Shown here piece after piece: positions 10,180 through 20,161 of a stretch of DNA of 64,000 bases. The stretch is from an uncultured Clostridia bacterium (GTDB lineage: Bacteria; Bacillota; Clostridia; UMGS1810): the NCBI GenBank assembly GCA_934463115.1, contig CAKSIN010000006.1, positions 1 through 64,000 of the forward strand, given 5' to 3'. The notes under the pieces were generated by a model that made no database searches, was not told where the DNA came from, and saw nothing but the letters and a program-made list of their open reading frames with translations. A program made the translations under genes and the position numbers. Position 1 is the stretch's first letter; the number at the start of each line of letters is the position of its first letter.

Positions 10180-12753
10180 TTAATTAACACTGTTTGTACT
10201 TTGAAACAATATAAAGTCCACAAGTCCGTCACTTGTGAGGTGGAACCATGCCGGATCGGTCTGCGATATAGCCGTGAGAACGGACTTCATGTATGACCGT
10301 GACTTGGTTCTGTTTGTGTAACCGGTGAGATATCTCTGCGGTGCGTCAAACTCACCGTCGAAATATCCGATAACCTTTGCCGTCGAGTTGTCCCATTTGT
10401 TGTAAAGCATATACACATTGGACGGAGCGCCGTCTATTCTAAACTGAATTGTTGTGCCGTTTCGCAGTGTAACATTTTCCGCCTTGTAGAATCCCTCTCC
10501 CACACTCAGCGAATATGGATCAAATGTCCATGTGTCCGGCTCGCAGCTTAAATCTCTTGTGCGCGATATCTGTATTGTGTTCTTGCCCAGGTGGTTGGAG
10601 GTAAAGTATATCAGCGTTCCGCTCTTAAGACCGTTCTTTTCCGCAAACTCTCTTGTAACCTTTGGCTTTGTTCCGTCGCAAAGGTACAATGTAGCCATGT
10701 CGTCACCGTCAAATTCAATCTCTTTTATCACATCTATCTGTGTGGGATTGTAGTGCATGGTTTCCGAGCCGGAACCAAACATTACAAAGCTCGGCACGGG
10801 ATTATTTATCATGTCAAAATCCGAGAGAACTTCAACACCGTTTGCGGAGCTGCTTATTGAGCTGTTGAGGAACGACGCGTCTACCAGGCGAACCGTGTAT
10901 TCGCCGGTGTCGATATCGTCGAACACGGCAAACATTACCGCGTCACCGCAATAGATGTTTCTGAGCGTTTTTCCCGAACCGAAATTACTGAACACGTTTT
11001 TGTAGAAAAAGTTGCTTCCGAAATATTTTACATGCTCAATCTTGGTTATCTCGCTTTTTGAATTCACGGTGAATGTGAACAGGTTGCTGCCGTCATATGC
11101 CTTGGCTGTCGATTTTGCATAATCGTACGAAAGCGAATCCTTTGCGAGTTTTTCCTTTACCTCAAGAGAAAGCGCGGTAACGGCTCCTCCGGTAATCTTT
11201 TGCACTTTGAGGTAGTTTTTGAAAGCGTCGTCACGGCTGCCGACAACAAGTCCGACAAATTCGTTTGCGTTTTCCTGAACAATATAGTCGCGGACAAAAC
11301 GGACTTCTTTGTTATCGTCTATATACGCGCTGACCTTTGTGCCCATGAGTCTGGAGTAATCTTCGTTGTCAAAATATTTCTGCTCATCAATCGAATATAT
11401 GAGCACACCGTGCTTTTCGCTTTTGTCGAGTTTTTCGCCGTTCACGGTGATTGTGTATTTTCCTACACTGTCAAGATTTCCGACAGCCTTTCGGCTCGAC
11501 GAAACTATCATGAACACATCGTCCGATTTGTAATAGTCAAAAACATAATCTGCCTTGAGGTCGGTCATTTTGTGTCCCGGAACACCGTCTATAACGATAT
11601 TGAGGTTATCGAGCGCCTCAAACCCGTGCAGAGTGTTGTCTGCCCATGTTCTGTCGGCATACTTCAAGGTGTCCTTGTCGGCGCGGTAAATGAGTCCGCC
11701 CTCTGTGAGGTTGAATATCTCCAGCTTTTCAACACTGCCGTTGTCTGCCACGGCGCGTACAAAGCAATCGCTGAGCCTGTACGAACCGGCAAGTACACGC
11801 GCACCGTCGATATAAACGCACACATCATCGGAAACGGTGTATTTTCCGCCGTTTTTAAATGTGATATTCTTAAGCTTCGCTATATTAAAGTAATCGTCAT
11901 TATACACATTGTTTACAGCGTCGATATAGTCATATATAAGCTCGCCGTTTTCAATATCGGCATACACAATTGTCTTTGTGCCCATGTCGGCATAGAAATA
12001 CTGTGTTCCGAACACAAATTCAATGTTTACATTCGCGCTCATTGAGTACACGGTTTCCGTGTTGTCGTCAAGGCTGCGTATTGCCGCTTTGTTTTTGTTT
12101 CTGTAGACCTCCAGAACCTCGCCGCGGAATCTCGTCAGGCCGAAAAATTCTTCGGCAACGGTCTTGTCCTCGGAATTGAGCGAATACGAATTTGTCTCGG
12201 AAAACACAACAAATTTCTTTACATCCAGCAGGTTATCCAATATTGCGGCAGCGTCCGCTCCGGTTATATTGCCGGCAGGGATATTTGCCTCGAAAAGCTT
12301 CAGTCCGCGCGCACGGTTTATCACCTCCGAATCATTCGAGAGGTCGTATATTTTGTCGTAGCCTATAAGTCTGAGCGCCATTTTTGCCGCTTCAACCGCC
12401 GTTACTCCCCTTTCGGGTGCAAATGTGCTTTGCGACACACCGTTTACAATTCCGCTTTTTCTCGCGGCGTCTATATAGCCGGCACGCTCGTCGTCGGACG
12501 CAATGTCGGCAAATGCATTGGAGTCCGTAGGCGGTATATTGCCCGCTTTGGCAATCATAACCGTGTAGTCTGCGCGGGATATCACGGATTCGGAATCAAA
12601 AAGCGATTCCGAGTCGATTATCCCGAAAGCACGCAGCTTTGAAAGGCTTGCGCCGTTACTGTTGCCGCTGTCTGCCGCCGCGCCAAAGGCAAAGAGGCTC
12701 TGCAGCATAAGCGCCGCAACAAATATTGCCAATGTTCTTTTTATTCTGTTCAT
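10180..12753 (-). CDS. Secreted protein with N-terminal SLH domains, function unknown
   Basis: This 857-residue protein starts with a signal peptide (about 1-27). It is followed directly by SLH repeats at about 35-175 (FADIASDDERAG, SQSTFAPERGVT and a third degenerate repeat ending DAAAILDNLLDV). The remaining 680 residues are beta-rich with no motif I recognise. They include several repeated lysine/aspartate-rich strand patterns, and no catalytic signature could be seen. Placement of SLH at the N-terminus differs from its neighbours, where SLH is C-terminal. It sits 18 bp downstream of the large modular SLH protein and 16 bp upstream of an SLH glycosidase. A structural or binding role in the same surface glycan system is inference. 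Confidence 0.8.
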   Translation of the reverse strand: MNRIKRTLAIFVAALMLQSLFAFGAAADSGNSNGASLSKLRAFGIIDSESLFDSESVISRADYTVMIAKAGNIPPTDSNAFADIASDDERAGYIDAARKSGIVNGVSQSTFAPERGVTAVEAAKMALRLIGYDKIYDLSNDSEVINRARGLKLFEANIPAGNITGADAAAILDNLLDVKKFVVFSETNSYSLNSEDKTVAEEFFGLTRFRGEVLEVYRNKNKAAIRSLDDNTETVYSMSANVNIEFVFGTQYFYADMGTKTIVYADIENGELIYDYIDAVNNVYNDDYFNIAKLKNITFKNGGKYTVSDDVCVYIDGARVLAGSYRLSDCFVRAVADNGSVEKLEIFNLTEGGLIYRADKDTLKYADRTWADNTLHGFEALDNLNIVIDGVPGHKMTDLKADYVFDYYKSDDVFMIVSSSRKAVGNLDSVGKYTITVNGEKLDKSEKHGVLIYSIDEQKYFDNEDYSRLMGTKVSAYIDDNKEVRFVRDYIVQENANEFVGLVVGSRDDAFKNYLKVQKITGGAVTALSLEVKEKLAKDSLSYDYAKSTAKAYDGSNLFTFTVNSKSEITKIEHVKYFGSNFFYKNVFSNFGSGKTLRNIYCGDAVMFAVFDDIDTGEYTVRLVDASFLNSSISSSANGVEVLSDFDMINNPVPSFVMFGSGSETMHYNPTQIDVIKEIEFDGDDMATLYLCDGTKPKVTREFAEKNGLKSGTLIYFTSNHLGKNTIQISRTRDLSCEPDTWTFDPYSLSVGEGFYKAENVTLRNGTTIQFRIDGAPSNVYMLYNKWDNSTAKVIGYFDGEFDAPQRYLTGYTNRTKSRSYMKSVLTAISQTDPAWFHLTSDGLVDFILFQSTNSVN

Positions 12754-12771
12754 TGTGTACCTCCCGTATGC

Positions 12772-15700
12772 CTAATTGAGTGCATACACGGCATAGAGAA
12801 TTTTTGCCGCCATTGCACGGTTAACACTTCCGTTCGGATCGAATCTGTTTCCGTCCACGCCGTTTACAAGCCCCATTCTGAACAGCCTGCGAACCGCGTC
12901 TGCCGCGTAGGGAGCAATTGTATCGGTATCGTCGAACGGCATTTCGTCATAAATATATTCGCCGCTCGCCTTAATGAGGTTTGCAGCTCTCTCTGCCATT
13001 ACACACATTTCCTGACGTGTGATATACCTTCCCGTTCCGAAATTGCCGCCGCCTATTCCGTTTACAAGCGAATATTTTGCCGCAATGTTCACATACGGTG
13101 CATACCACGCACCCGGCTCAACATCGGCAAAGGCGCTGTCGGTGCTTTCGTTCTGAAGATTGCACAAAAGGACAATCATCTTTGCAAATTCCTCACGCGT
13201 GATGAGTGCCGACGGACGGAATGTGTTGTCATCGTAGCCGTTTATAATCCCTGCCTCGACAAGTTTTTTCACACTGTCTGCCGCCCAGTCAAAACCGTCC
13301 ATGTCCGCAAATGATACGCGTGTATCGGGTTTAACATCGGGAACCGCGCCGCCGCTTGGTCTCGAAGCCGAAGCCGCACCGCTGCCTGCCGACGAACCGC
13401 CGGACGAACTGCCGCCCGATGAATCGGGGAATGTAAATGTCTTTTCTGCGCTCGCCATAATTATAATCGGTGCCGATGATGCAGCAGCGGTGATTTTTCC
13501 GGACGCGCTGAACTTTGCACTGCCCTCTTTTTTCAGGGTAAATGTTACTTCCGGTACAAATTTGCTTATGTCAATTCCGTCTGCCGATGAAACATCTATA
13601 GTAATAACTCCGTCCGATTCGGTAACGTTTGCATTTTGAGCCGATACCTTTTCAACCGAGAGAATATTTGAATCGTAGGCAATATTCATATTTATGCCGC
13701 CTGCAATTATCGACGTGCCGACGCTCGGTGCAGCACTGACGGTGATTTTTGAACCGCTCTGCGAAAAACTCAGTCTGTACGCTGTTTCGGTCGGTTTGTT
13801 TATTATTTCATACGGTTCAAAATTCCCGGTAACAAATTCCAGTTTCGCACTGCCTGTTGCCGAGGAAACCGCACTGCTGCCGTTAATGGCAATCGTGTAG
13901 GCGGTGTTTGCCTCGAGTGGTTCGGCAAGGTACATAATATACACATTGTCCGCCGCTGCATACTCGCCGTAGGTGGTAACTTCCGCTCCGCCCGTCTCCG
14001 CAAGCGTTACGGTTGACGGATTGAGACTTGCGCCGTTCATAGGCATGTCGAACAGTATTCGTATTCCCTGAACTGCTCCTGCCGCCCGGCTGTCTATGAC
14101 ATTGCCGTCTGTGTCGCGGATAATGTCCGATGTTTTCCACATTTTTGCACCGCAGATTACCATATCGTCTATATTTATCACAGCCGAATCACTGTCGGTG
14201 ATGCTGCAATATATCCGTATTCCGGTTATTTTGACGAAGTCCATTTCGCCGGAGATTGTCTTGTAATCGCCTTTTCCCGTTCCGACCGTCGGAAAATCAT
14301 TCAGCGGAATCGATACATACTGCCATTTGTCCGTGTTTTGCGCATAATCGCCTATGCAAAGCGATGAATATATTGTACCGCTTACATTTGCGACCTTTGA
14401 TTCGCACGACAGCGCAATGTGAATATTTTTGAGGATATTAATATCTTCTGCCGACAGCTGCATTGCAATGCTTCTATCTGCCGTCCTCAGGTTCGACGCG
14501 TCGAACGCATAGGCAATATCCACCGTGCCGTAAGGAGCTTTGCTTCGGCTAAAGTCCAGCTTTGCGGAAGATGCACCCTCAACAAACTTTTCGCTGTCGC
14601 GCTCATTTAGCACCGCACCGCCGTTTGCCGTGGCAACCGAAGTAAATGAATCACCGTAGATAACCGTTCTGTCGGAATCGAGATACGGATCGGTCACATA
14701 CACTTTTTTCTCTGTAACGCCGAGAGATTCCGCACCGCCGGCATTAACAGCGGTGAGAGTGATGTCAAAATATGTGTTGTACTTCTCGGGCGTAATGTTT
14801 ATATTGGTATACGATGTCTCGCCGACGAGAACACCGTCTGCATACACTCTGTAACCTGTAGCGTTTTCCACCGTATTCCAGCTGATGTGAACAACTGCGT
14901 TTTCCGTGCTTATATTCACACCGTCCGGCGAGGCAATGCACACCGCCGTTGCACTGTATGCGACAGTGCTGAGCGAATACACGTTTTCACCGTCCTCAAT
15001 GCCCACGCTGCGCATTGTGTATTCGTAATCCCTGCCGTATTCAAGGCTTGTATCGTCATATGAAAGCGCGTCTTTGTCGGCTGTGGCAATGAGCGAACCG
15101 TTTCTGTATATTTCAAACCCGGATATAATATCCGCTCCGAATTTCGGTGCCTGCCATGTAAGGCGAATTGTTGGGTTTGCTGTGGTATTGTACACAGTGT
15201 TTACTGCAAAGTCACGCGGCATGTCGAGTTTTGGGACAACAACCTTTACTTCGTTGCTGTCAAACACTGCCCCGCATTCCGCTTCTGCGCGGAGGGTGTA
15301 GGTGTATTCTCTGTCGGGATCAAAACCGTCCTGCGCAATGTCCGAAACGGTGACGTTTCCGCCGTCGGCTGTTGCCACTGTTTCGCCATCGCGGCAGAGG
15401 GTATATGTGTTAACGATTGTGTTTGCACCGCTTATTGCAAATATAACCTCTTTGTCCGTTGCATCCTCGAGCGTGATAACCGGTGACACATCGTATTGCA
15501 CTATCATCACCGATTCCACACTGCCGCCCGTCGCACCGGCAAACGAGAACTCTGCGAGTGAAAGCTTTGAATCCGACACATCGTTTCCGTTTATATCGAA
15601 TCCGATACTGTCTGCCGTGTCTGCCGCGAAGTCTGCAACCGGTACACGGATGAATGTCTTTGTGCCGTTTGAATATGTTGAGTCGGCATAATCTGCGGCA

Positions 15701-17208
15701 TCAACAACCGCCGCGCCGTATCCGCGTGCTGTTTTGCTGCCGAGCGCAAGGCGCATTTGAGATACATCGGCTGCACTGTCTGCAACGAACACTGCGTATC
15801 CGTCGTTTGCCGCAGCGGAGATATCGGATTTGCCGCCCTTATAGAGCGAAGTATATTCCGCGCCCTTAAATTTCGAGCCGTCGGGCATGGTTACATCGAG
15901 CAGTTTTTGATTTCCGGGGAGCATGTCCACACTCTCGGTCACCGCTGTGTGCACTCCGCCCTTTTGAACCATGGCGCACTCGGAGTATATCGGATCGTAA
16001 CCGACATCCTCGTTGCCCACAAGCTCACCGGCTACCGCACTCACCTTGAATATCGAGCGGCTGTCAACACCGTCCGGAATATTCCAGGTATACATTCCGG
16101 CTCTCTCCGAAAGCTCGGATACCGGGATATAATAGTTGTTTGTTTCATTTCCGTTTACAGCCGTAATGCTGTAGTGGCTCACACAATTGTTGCGCGGCTT
16201 AACCCAGCTGAGTGAATTTTTGCTTATGCTAAGTCCCTCTGTAGCTTCGTTGAAGCAGGCAATCTGGAATTTGGTTACGAACACACCGTAGTTATCTGCC
16301 GGTGTATCATCCGTTCTCGTTTTCATCATGCCCATTCCCAAAAAGCCTTTGTAATTAACGGGAATCTTGTAGTCATCCGGAAAACCGTCCGGTCTGTTTA
16401 CCGCGTTTAATGCCAGCTTGCTTACAACCCATTCGTTTGAGGTGTCAAAATCGGTAAGGGGAATTGCGATTTCCCTGTATGTTCCCTTATCCGACTCGCT
16501 GTAATAGCGGGATATCGGCACACCGGTTACTGCGCGAATCGTCGCGTCCATGGACTGACCGTTTTGATTCTGCACCTTATAGCTTGCAAGCGAGATGAAT
16601 GTGGAATCAAGCTGTGCATTTTGCTGTGCCTGAATACCGACTACCACATAGGCGTCTTTTGTAAACCGCGAAACATTGAGGTCGGCTGTCTTGTTTGTTC
16701 CGATATTACCGCTGCCCTCCCATGATATTGCGCTGCGGAAGTCGTAGTAATCCACCTTGTGGTTACCTATAACCGCCACATAATCCTGACCGTCCGAAAT
16801 ATCATTGTTATCGAGCTCAAACTTTGCGGCGCCGCATGCGGCTTTGTACGAGCCGTCCGAGTTTTGAGTGTACATGGTTATTCCCTGGCTGTTTTGAAAT
16901 GCGCCGACATACAGTGACGTATTATTTTTAACCGATGATGTCGCAACCGATTTAACATATGTATTCGTCACCTTTCCGAGCGTGGAATTTGTGATGTTTG
17001 CCGTGGGACCTGTAACTGTTGCGTCGTATACAGTCCACCTGTTTCTTGCTGCCGCAAATGTTCCGCTGGATTCCAGGTAATTCACAGGCTCCAGCATCAG
17101 TGCATCGGGAATCTCGTGAGAGTATTTTGCAGATACCCCGACCGATAATGAGCTTGCGATAAGTGTAATTCCGGTAATAATTGCTGCTGTTTTTTGCCGA
17201 ATTCTCAT
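12772..17208 (-). CDS. Large modular surface protein: FN3, cohesin-like and triple SLH domains
   Basis: This protein is 1478 residues from the ATG at 17208, which has AGGAGGAG just upstream; earlier in-frame starts lack a site. Order of parts: signal peptide (about 1-29); an N-terminal domain shared with the protein at 17299-18924 (both contain YYSESDKG followed by E-I-A-I-P-L and D-F-D); fibronectin type III-like repeats in the middle; a late Big/CARDB-like segment; a cohesin-like beta sandwich (GGINMNIAYDSNILSVEKV onward); a Gly/Ser-rich linker; then three clear SLH repeats (FADMDGFDWA, FADVEPGAWYA, FDDTDTIAPYA). The cohesin-like fold suggests binding of other proteins or glycans at the wall, but no dockerin partner is clear in the window. 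No catalytic residues were identified. Confidence 0.85.
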   Translation of the reverse strand: MRIRQKTAAIITGITLIASSLSVGVSAKYSHEIPDALMLEPVNYLESSGTFAAARNRWTVYDATVTGPTANITNSTLGKVTNTYVKSVATSSVKNNTSLYVGAFQNSQGITMYTQNSDGSYKAACGAAKFELDNNDISDGQDYVAVIGNHKVDYYDFRSAISWEGSGNIGTNKTADLNVSRFTKDAYVVVGIQAQQNAQLDSTFISLASYKVQNQNGQSMDATIRAVTGVPISRYYSESDKGTYREIAIPLTDFDTSNEWVVSKLALNAVNRPDGFPDDYKIPVNYKGFLGMGMMKTRTDDTPADNYGVFVTKFQIACFNEATEGLSISKNSLSWVKPRNNCVSHYSITAVNGNETNNYYIPVSELSERAGMYTWNIPDGVDSRSIFKVSAVAGELVGNEDVGYDPIYSECAMVQKGGVHTAVTESVDMLPGNQKLLDVTMPDGSKFKGAEYTSLYKGGKSDISAAANDGYAVFVADSAADVSQMRLALGSKTARGYGAAVVDAADYADSTYSNGTKTFIRVPVADFAADTADSIGFDINGNDVSDSKLSLAEFSFAGATGGSVESVMIVQYDVSPVITLEDATDKEVIFAISGANTIVNTYTLCRDGETVATADGGNVTVSDIAQDGFDPDREYTYTLRAEAECGAVFDSNEVKVVVPKLDMPRDFAVNTVYNTTANPTIRLTWQAPKFGADIISGFEIYRNGSLIATADKDALSYDDTSLEYGRDYEYTMRSVGIEDGENVYSLSTVAYSATAVCIASPDGVNISTENAVVHISWNTVENATGYRVYADGVLVGETSYTNINITPEKYNTYFDITLTAVNAGGAESLGVTEKKVYVTDPYLDSDRTVIYGDSFTSVATANGGAVLNERDSEKFVEGASSAKLDFSRSKAPYGTVDIAYAFDASNLRTADRSIAMQLSAEDINILKNIHIALSCESKVANVSGTIYSSLCIGDYAQNTDKWQYVSIPLNDFPTVGTGKGDYKTISGEMDFVKITGIRIYCSITDSDSAVINIDDMVICGAKMWKTSDIIRDTDGNVIDSRAAGAVQGIRILFDMPMNGASLNPSTVTLAETGGAEVTTYGEYAAADNVYIMYLAEPLEANTAYTIAINGSSAVSSATGSAKLEFVTGNFEPYEIINKPTETAYRLSFSQSGSKITVSAAPSVGTSIIAGGINMNIAYDSNILSVEKVSAQNANVTESDGVITIDVSSADGIDISKFVPEVTFTLKKEGSAKFSASGKITAAASSAPIIIMASAEKTFTFPDSSGGSSSGGSSAGSGAASASRPSGGAVPDVKPDTRVSFADMDGFDWAADSVKKLVEAGIINGYDDNTFRPSALITREEFAKMIVLLCNLQNESTDSAFADVEPGAWYAPYVNIAAKYSLVNGIGGGNFGTGRYITRQEMCVMAERAANLIKASGEYIYDEMPFDDTDTIAPYAADAVRRLFRMGLVNGVDGNRFDPNGSVNRAMAAKILYAVYALN

Positions 17209-17229
17209 CTTTCTCCTCCTTGTATTAGA

Positions 17230-17264
17230 GTACATTACACTGCCGGTGTGTCGGCAGTGCAATG
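17230..17264. other. Intergenic hairpin between surface-protein genes
   Basis: An inverted repeat (CACTGCCG, 6-base loop, CGGCAGTG) extended by CATT/AATG across one mismatch lies in the 90-bp gap between the 541-residue and 1478-residue protein genes. There is no T-run, so an intrinsic terminator is unlikely. It may stabilise or partly attenuate the message. Confidence 0.5.
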
Positions 17265-17298
17265 CGAATGTATTATTGGTATATGTGTAATTACAGAT

Positions 17299-18924
17299 TT
17301 ATTTTGTTACATTTACATTTGCAACAGTAGCTGCTTCAATAAGAGGTGTGGCGTTGTTATCATCCGACCAAATAAATACTGCAATTTTATCAGTGTCGAT
17401 TGCGTCGGCATATGTTACCTTTACAATCTGCGAAAGCGGATCGAAAATATCGCACTGTTTGAGTGTTGCGCCTGTGGAGTCATAGCGTGCCACAAGAACC
17501 TTGCAGTTGTAGAAGCAACGGTTTATAACAGCTACGGATTTGCCATCTGTACCCTTTGTGAACTTCATTGAATTAATCGGATTATATGTCTCTGAACCTG
17601 CATCCCATTTTGCATTCACAGTTATTGCAGTACTCTTTATCGGAGTATATCCGATATCCCCATTACCGACGGTTTCTCCCGCCACAGCGGCAATGCTGTA
17701 TGCCGCACCCTGAGGACTGATTGTACCTATTGTATAAGAGAGTGTGCCGTCATCATTTGCTGTAAATGCACTTACGGGGATTGTTTTGTCAAACAATGTG
17801 TTTCCGCTCTTATCTTTCATGGAAATCTCATAAGCTGTTACATCGTTGTATGCCGATGGGGTGAATGTGATTGTTTCACCGTAGCCTGCACCGTTTGGAG
17901 CGTCAATCTTTGCTGTTGCGGCATTTTTCGGAGCTTCAACCCTTAAGAACTGCATTTTTGTAAGATATACGCTGTAGTTATTTTCCGCGTCCTTCTGACC
18001 TTCTGCATATTCTCTCATTATTCCGGCACCGATGATTTTGCCGTTACCGAAATTTGCTGCCGGTTTTTCGGGAGCATTTTCTTTGGCAGTTGTACTATTG
18101 TAATAATACTCCGAAGCAACCCAATCATTTGCAACATCAAAATCACTGAGCGGAATAGCTATTTCTTTGTAGCTGCCCTTGTCAGACTCACTGTAATATT
18201 TAGAAAGTTTTACACCCGTTACTGCACGGTCATTGCCGTCACTCGAACCGCCGACACAAATTGTCCAAACAGCAATGTATGTATTAGTAAGGTCAACATT
18301 TTCTTCTGCCATTATACCAACCGCAAGATACGGGTTGCCCGATGAAAAGTCAACACCAATTGTTGCCGTATTGTATTTCGGTGAAGCAGAAAATCCGGAC
18401 AGAATTTTATTCTTATTGCTGTCTTCATCTGTTTCGGTACTGTACCCTCCCCATGTCGGCTTTTTTGCAGCTTCGTTATACATTAACTTTCTTTTAGCAA
18501 TAACTGCGGAATATCCGCTTGTCTTTGCGTCGGAATTTTTTATCCCGATTCCTGCCGCACCAAGATAACCGAGACTATAGTAATTTCCGTTTGAGTTATA
18601 TGCAAACGGTGCAACGGCAAAAGTGTTCTTCATTTTTCCTACGCGAATCGCATCCTTCATATCACTCCATGAAAGAGCCATTGTGGAAGTAGTAATTCCG
18701 CCATTTTTCATAATATAGTCCAAACTTTTGTCATCAATCGTGGGTTTAACACGGCTGTTTATCAAATTCCAATAACTCCTGTATCCGCTCGCAGCCATTT
18801 CGACACGCAAGCTATCCGGTATAACCGACGAATAATTGGCAGCTGTATCTGCCATGGCCGGAAGCACAGACGACAGCACCACAGCAACGCTGAGAATCAT
18901 ACCGACAAAACTTTTCTTTTTCAT
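17299..18924 (-). CDS. Secreted protein sharing its N-terminal domain with the modular SLH protein
   Basis: This 541-residue protein is read from the ATG at 18924, with GGAGG nine bases upstream; the ATG at 18933 touches the site. A signal peptide covers about 1-25. Residues about 30-340 are paralogous to the N-terminus of the next protein downstream (Y-S-x-x-I-P-D-x-L, AVTG, YYSESDKG, then E-I-A-I-P-L-x-D-F-D). This points to a shared beta-sandwich, perhaps glycan binding. The C-terminal 75 or so residues (VAVINRCFYNC to VFIWSDDNN) form a small beta domain common at the end of Clostridial surface proteins. No SLH repeat and no catalytic motif were seen. It is the first gene of the minus-strand surface array and lies directly behind a strong promoter. 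Confidence 0.8.
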   Translation of the reverse strand: MKKKSFVGMILSVAVVLSSVLPAMADTAANYSSVIPDSLRVEMAASGYRSYWNLINSRVKPTIDDKSLDYIMKNGGITTSTMALSWSDMKDAIRVGKMKNTFAVAPFAYNSNGNYYSLGYLGAAGIGIKNSDAKTSGYSAVIAKRKLMYNEAAKKPTWGGYSTETDEDSNKNKILSGFSASPKYNTATIGVDFSSGNPYLAVGIMAEENVDLTNTYIAVWTICVGGSSDGNDRAVTGVKLSKYYSESDKGSYKEIAIPLSDFDVANDWVASEYYYNSTTAKENAPEKPAANFGNGKIIGAGIMREYAEGQKDAENNYSVYLTKMQFLRVEAPKNAATAKIDAPNGAGYGETITFTPSAYNDVTAYEISMKDKSGNTLFDKTIPVSAFTANDDGTLSYTIGTISPQGAAYSIAAVAGETVGNGDIGYTPIKSTAITVNAKWDAGSETYNPINSMKFTKGTDGKSVAVINRCFYNCKVLVARYDSTGATLKQCDIFDPLSQIVKVTYADAIDTDKIAVFIWSDDNNATPLIEAATVANVNVTK

Positions 18925-19017
18925 ACTTTTCATCCTCCAGACAAAATAAATTCGTTCTTTTCCGGGCACAATATGTATGGTAAAAATTGCACAAAACGTT
19001 TGCCCGTCCACAAGGAT

Positions 19018-19046
19018 ATTTTAGCCTATTTAGTACGTGCGTGCAA
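19018..19046 (-). promoter_or_regulatory. Sigma-A type promoter for the surface-protein array
   Basis: On the minus strand TTGCAC (19041-19046) is followed by a 17-base spacer and TAAAAT (19018-19023), about 90 bases before the start codon at 18924. It is divergent from the AraC promoter and shares the 350-bp region with it. Confidence 0.65.
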
Positions 19047-19266
19047 TACCCAAAAATAACAAAACACTCCAAAAATCATCACTCACAAATCTGTGCCATA
19101 AAAACCGCGTATGCATTACTGCAAGTGAATCAGCCGTATTTGAGATATACCGATTGATTTTCGGCAAAAAACCTAAAAAAAAAAATTGGAAGACAAATTA
19201 TTGCTGATTCGAAAAAAGCAAAAAATCATCACAAAAGGTAAAGTTTCATCAATATTGTTTTTTCTA

Positions 19267-19295
19267 TTGACATTGATGATTTTTCGATTTAGAAT
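19267..19295 (+). promoter_or_regulatory. Sigma-A type promoter for the AraC regulator and GH16 gene
   Basis: TTGACA (19267-19272), a 17-base spacer and TAGAAT (19290-19295) lie about 75 bases ahead of the regulator start. The intervening 19050-19260 stretch is AT-rich and probably holds regulator sites, but I could not define a clear repeat. Confidence 0.7.
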
Positions 19296-19369
19296 ATAGC
19301 ATGTAGTAAATAACACAAATGCAAGGGAGTATAAAATTATGTAATTTTTCTCCCGCTCCGGAGGGCATT

Positions 19370-20128
19370 ATGTTTTTTGACGCTGCAACAACAAAATTTA
19401 ATGTAATTAACGTATTGCAACTGAACTGGGAAAAGTGCAGGGTAAATCTTATCGGAAACTGCAACTCGTATCATGCGATAACCTACAGATTCAAAGCAAG
19501 AAGCGTGTTCAGCTACGGTGACAAAGCAATCGACGTGCGCGAACACAGTGTGCTCTACATGCCGCCGTACTGCAAATTTACAAAAGACGCCGACGAAGAC
19601 GAAGAAGTCATCACGGTGTATTTTGAGGCGGAAAATGTTATGCAGGACGAGATAAACGTGTTTTATCCCGAAAATTACGAATTGTATGAGCGGCTGTTTA
19701 CCGAGCTGTACAACGTGTGCGAATCAAAATCCTACGGCTACAGATTCAAGATGAATGAGTATATGTACAGAATATTGTATATGATACTCAACGAGGAAAT
19801 GCACCACGAAAAATCGGGGAATCTGTGTATTGCCGAGAGAGCATCTCAGCTTATTGAAAAAGAAATTTCAAACGCGGCATTTTCGGTAGATAATATCGCG
19901 GAGTTTTTCGGAATAAGCAAAACGCACCTTCGCGTTTCGTTCAAGGAATTCTACGGCATTTCACCGAAAGAATACCAGATAAAATCACGAATGCAGCTTG
20001 CCGAGTCACTTATCCGCTCCGAATACTTTACCGTTAAGCAGATTGCCGAAAAATGCGGCTACGCGGACGACAAGTATTTTTCCACATGCTTTAAGAGCTA
20101 CTACGGCGTTTCGCCCAAAAAGTTCTGA
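19370..20128 (+). CDS. AraC-family transcriptional regulator
   Basis: This is a 252-residue regulator. The ATG at 19370 follows GGAGGG; a start at 19319 would have no site. Residues about 1-130 form a cupin-like sensor domain (IDVREHSVLYMPP is the typical strand pattern). Residues about 155-252 hold two helix-turn-helix units (SVDNIAEFFGISKTHLRVSF and VKQIAEKCGYADDKYFSTCF) ending in the family signature YYGVSPKKF. It is divergent from the surface-protein array and 33 bp upstream of the GH16 gene, so it probably senses a sugar and controls both. A second regulator with the same layout is at 58068-58850. Confidence 0.9.
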   Translation: MFFDAATTKFNVINVLQLNWEKCRVNLIGNCNSYHAITYRFKARSVFSYGDKAIDVREHSVLYMPPYCKFTKDADEDEEVITVYFEAENVMQDEINVFYPENYELYERLFTELYNVCESKSYGYRFKMNEYMYRILYMILNEEMHHEKSGNLCIAERASQLIEKEISNAAFSVDNIAEFFGISKTHLRVSFKEFYGISPKEYQIKSRMQLAESLIRSEYFTVKQIAEKCGYADDKYFSTCFKSYYGVSPKKF

Positions 20129-20161
20129 CTTCAGCAGCAATGCCCTATAAGGAGACACAAC

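Noticed and set aside
11200..12045. Plus-strand open frame of 281 codons inside the N-terminal-SLH gene
   Set aside because: Antisense shadow; composition is biased and there is no start signal.
17230..17264. Intrinsic terminator in the surface array
   Set aside because: The hairpin has no T-run and the downstream gene has no obvious promoter of its own.
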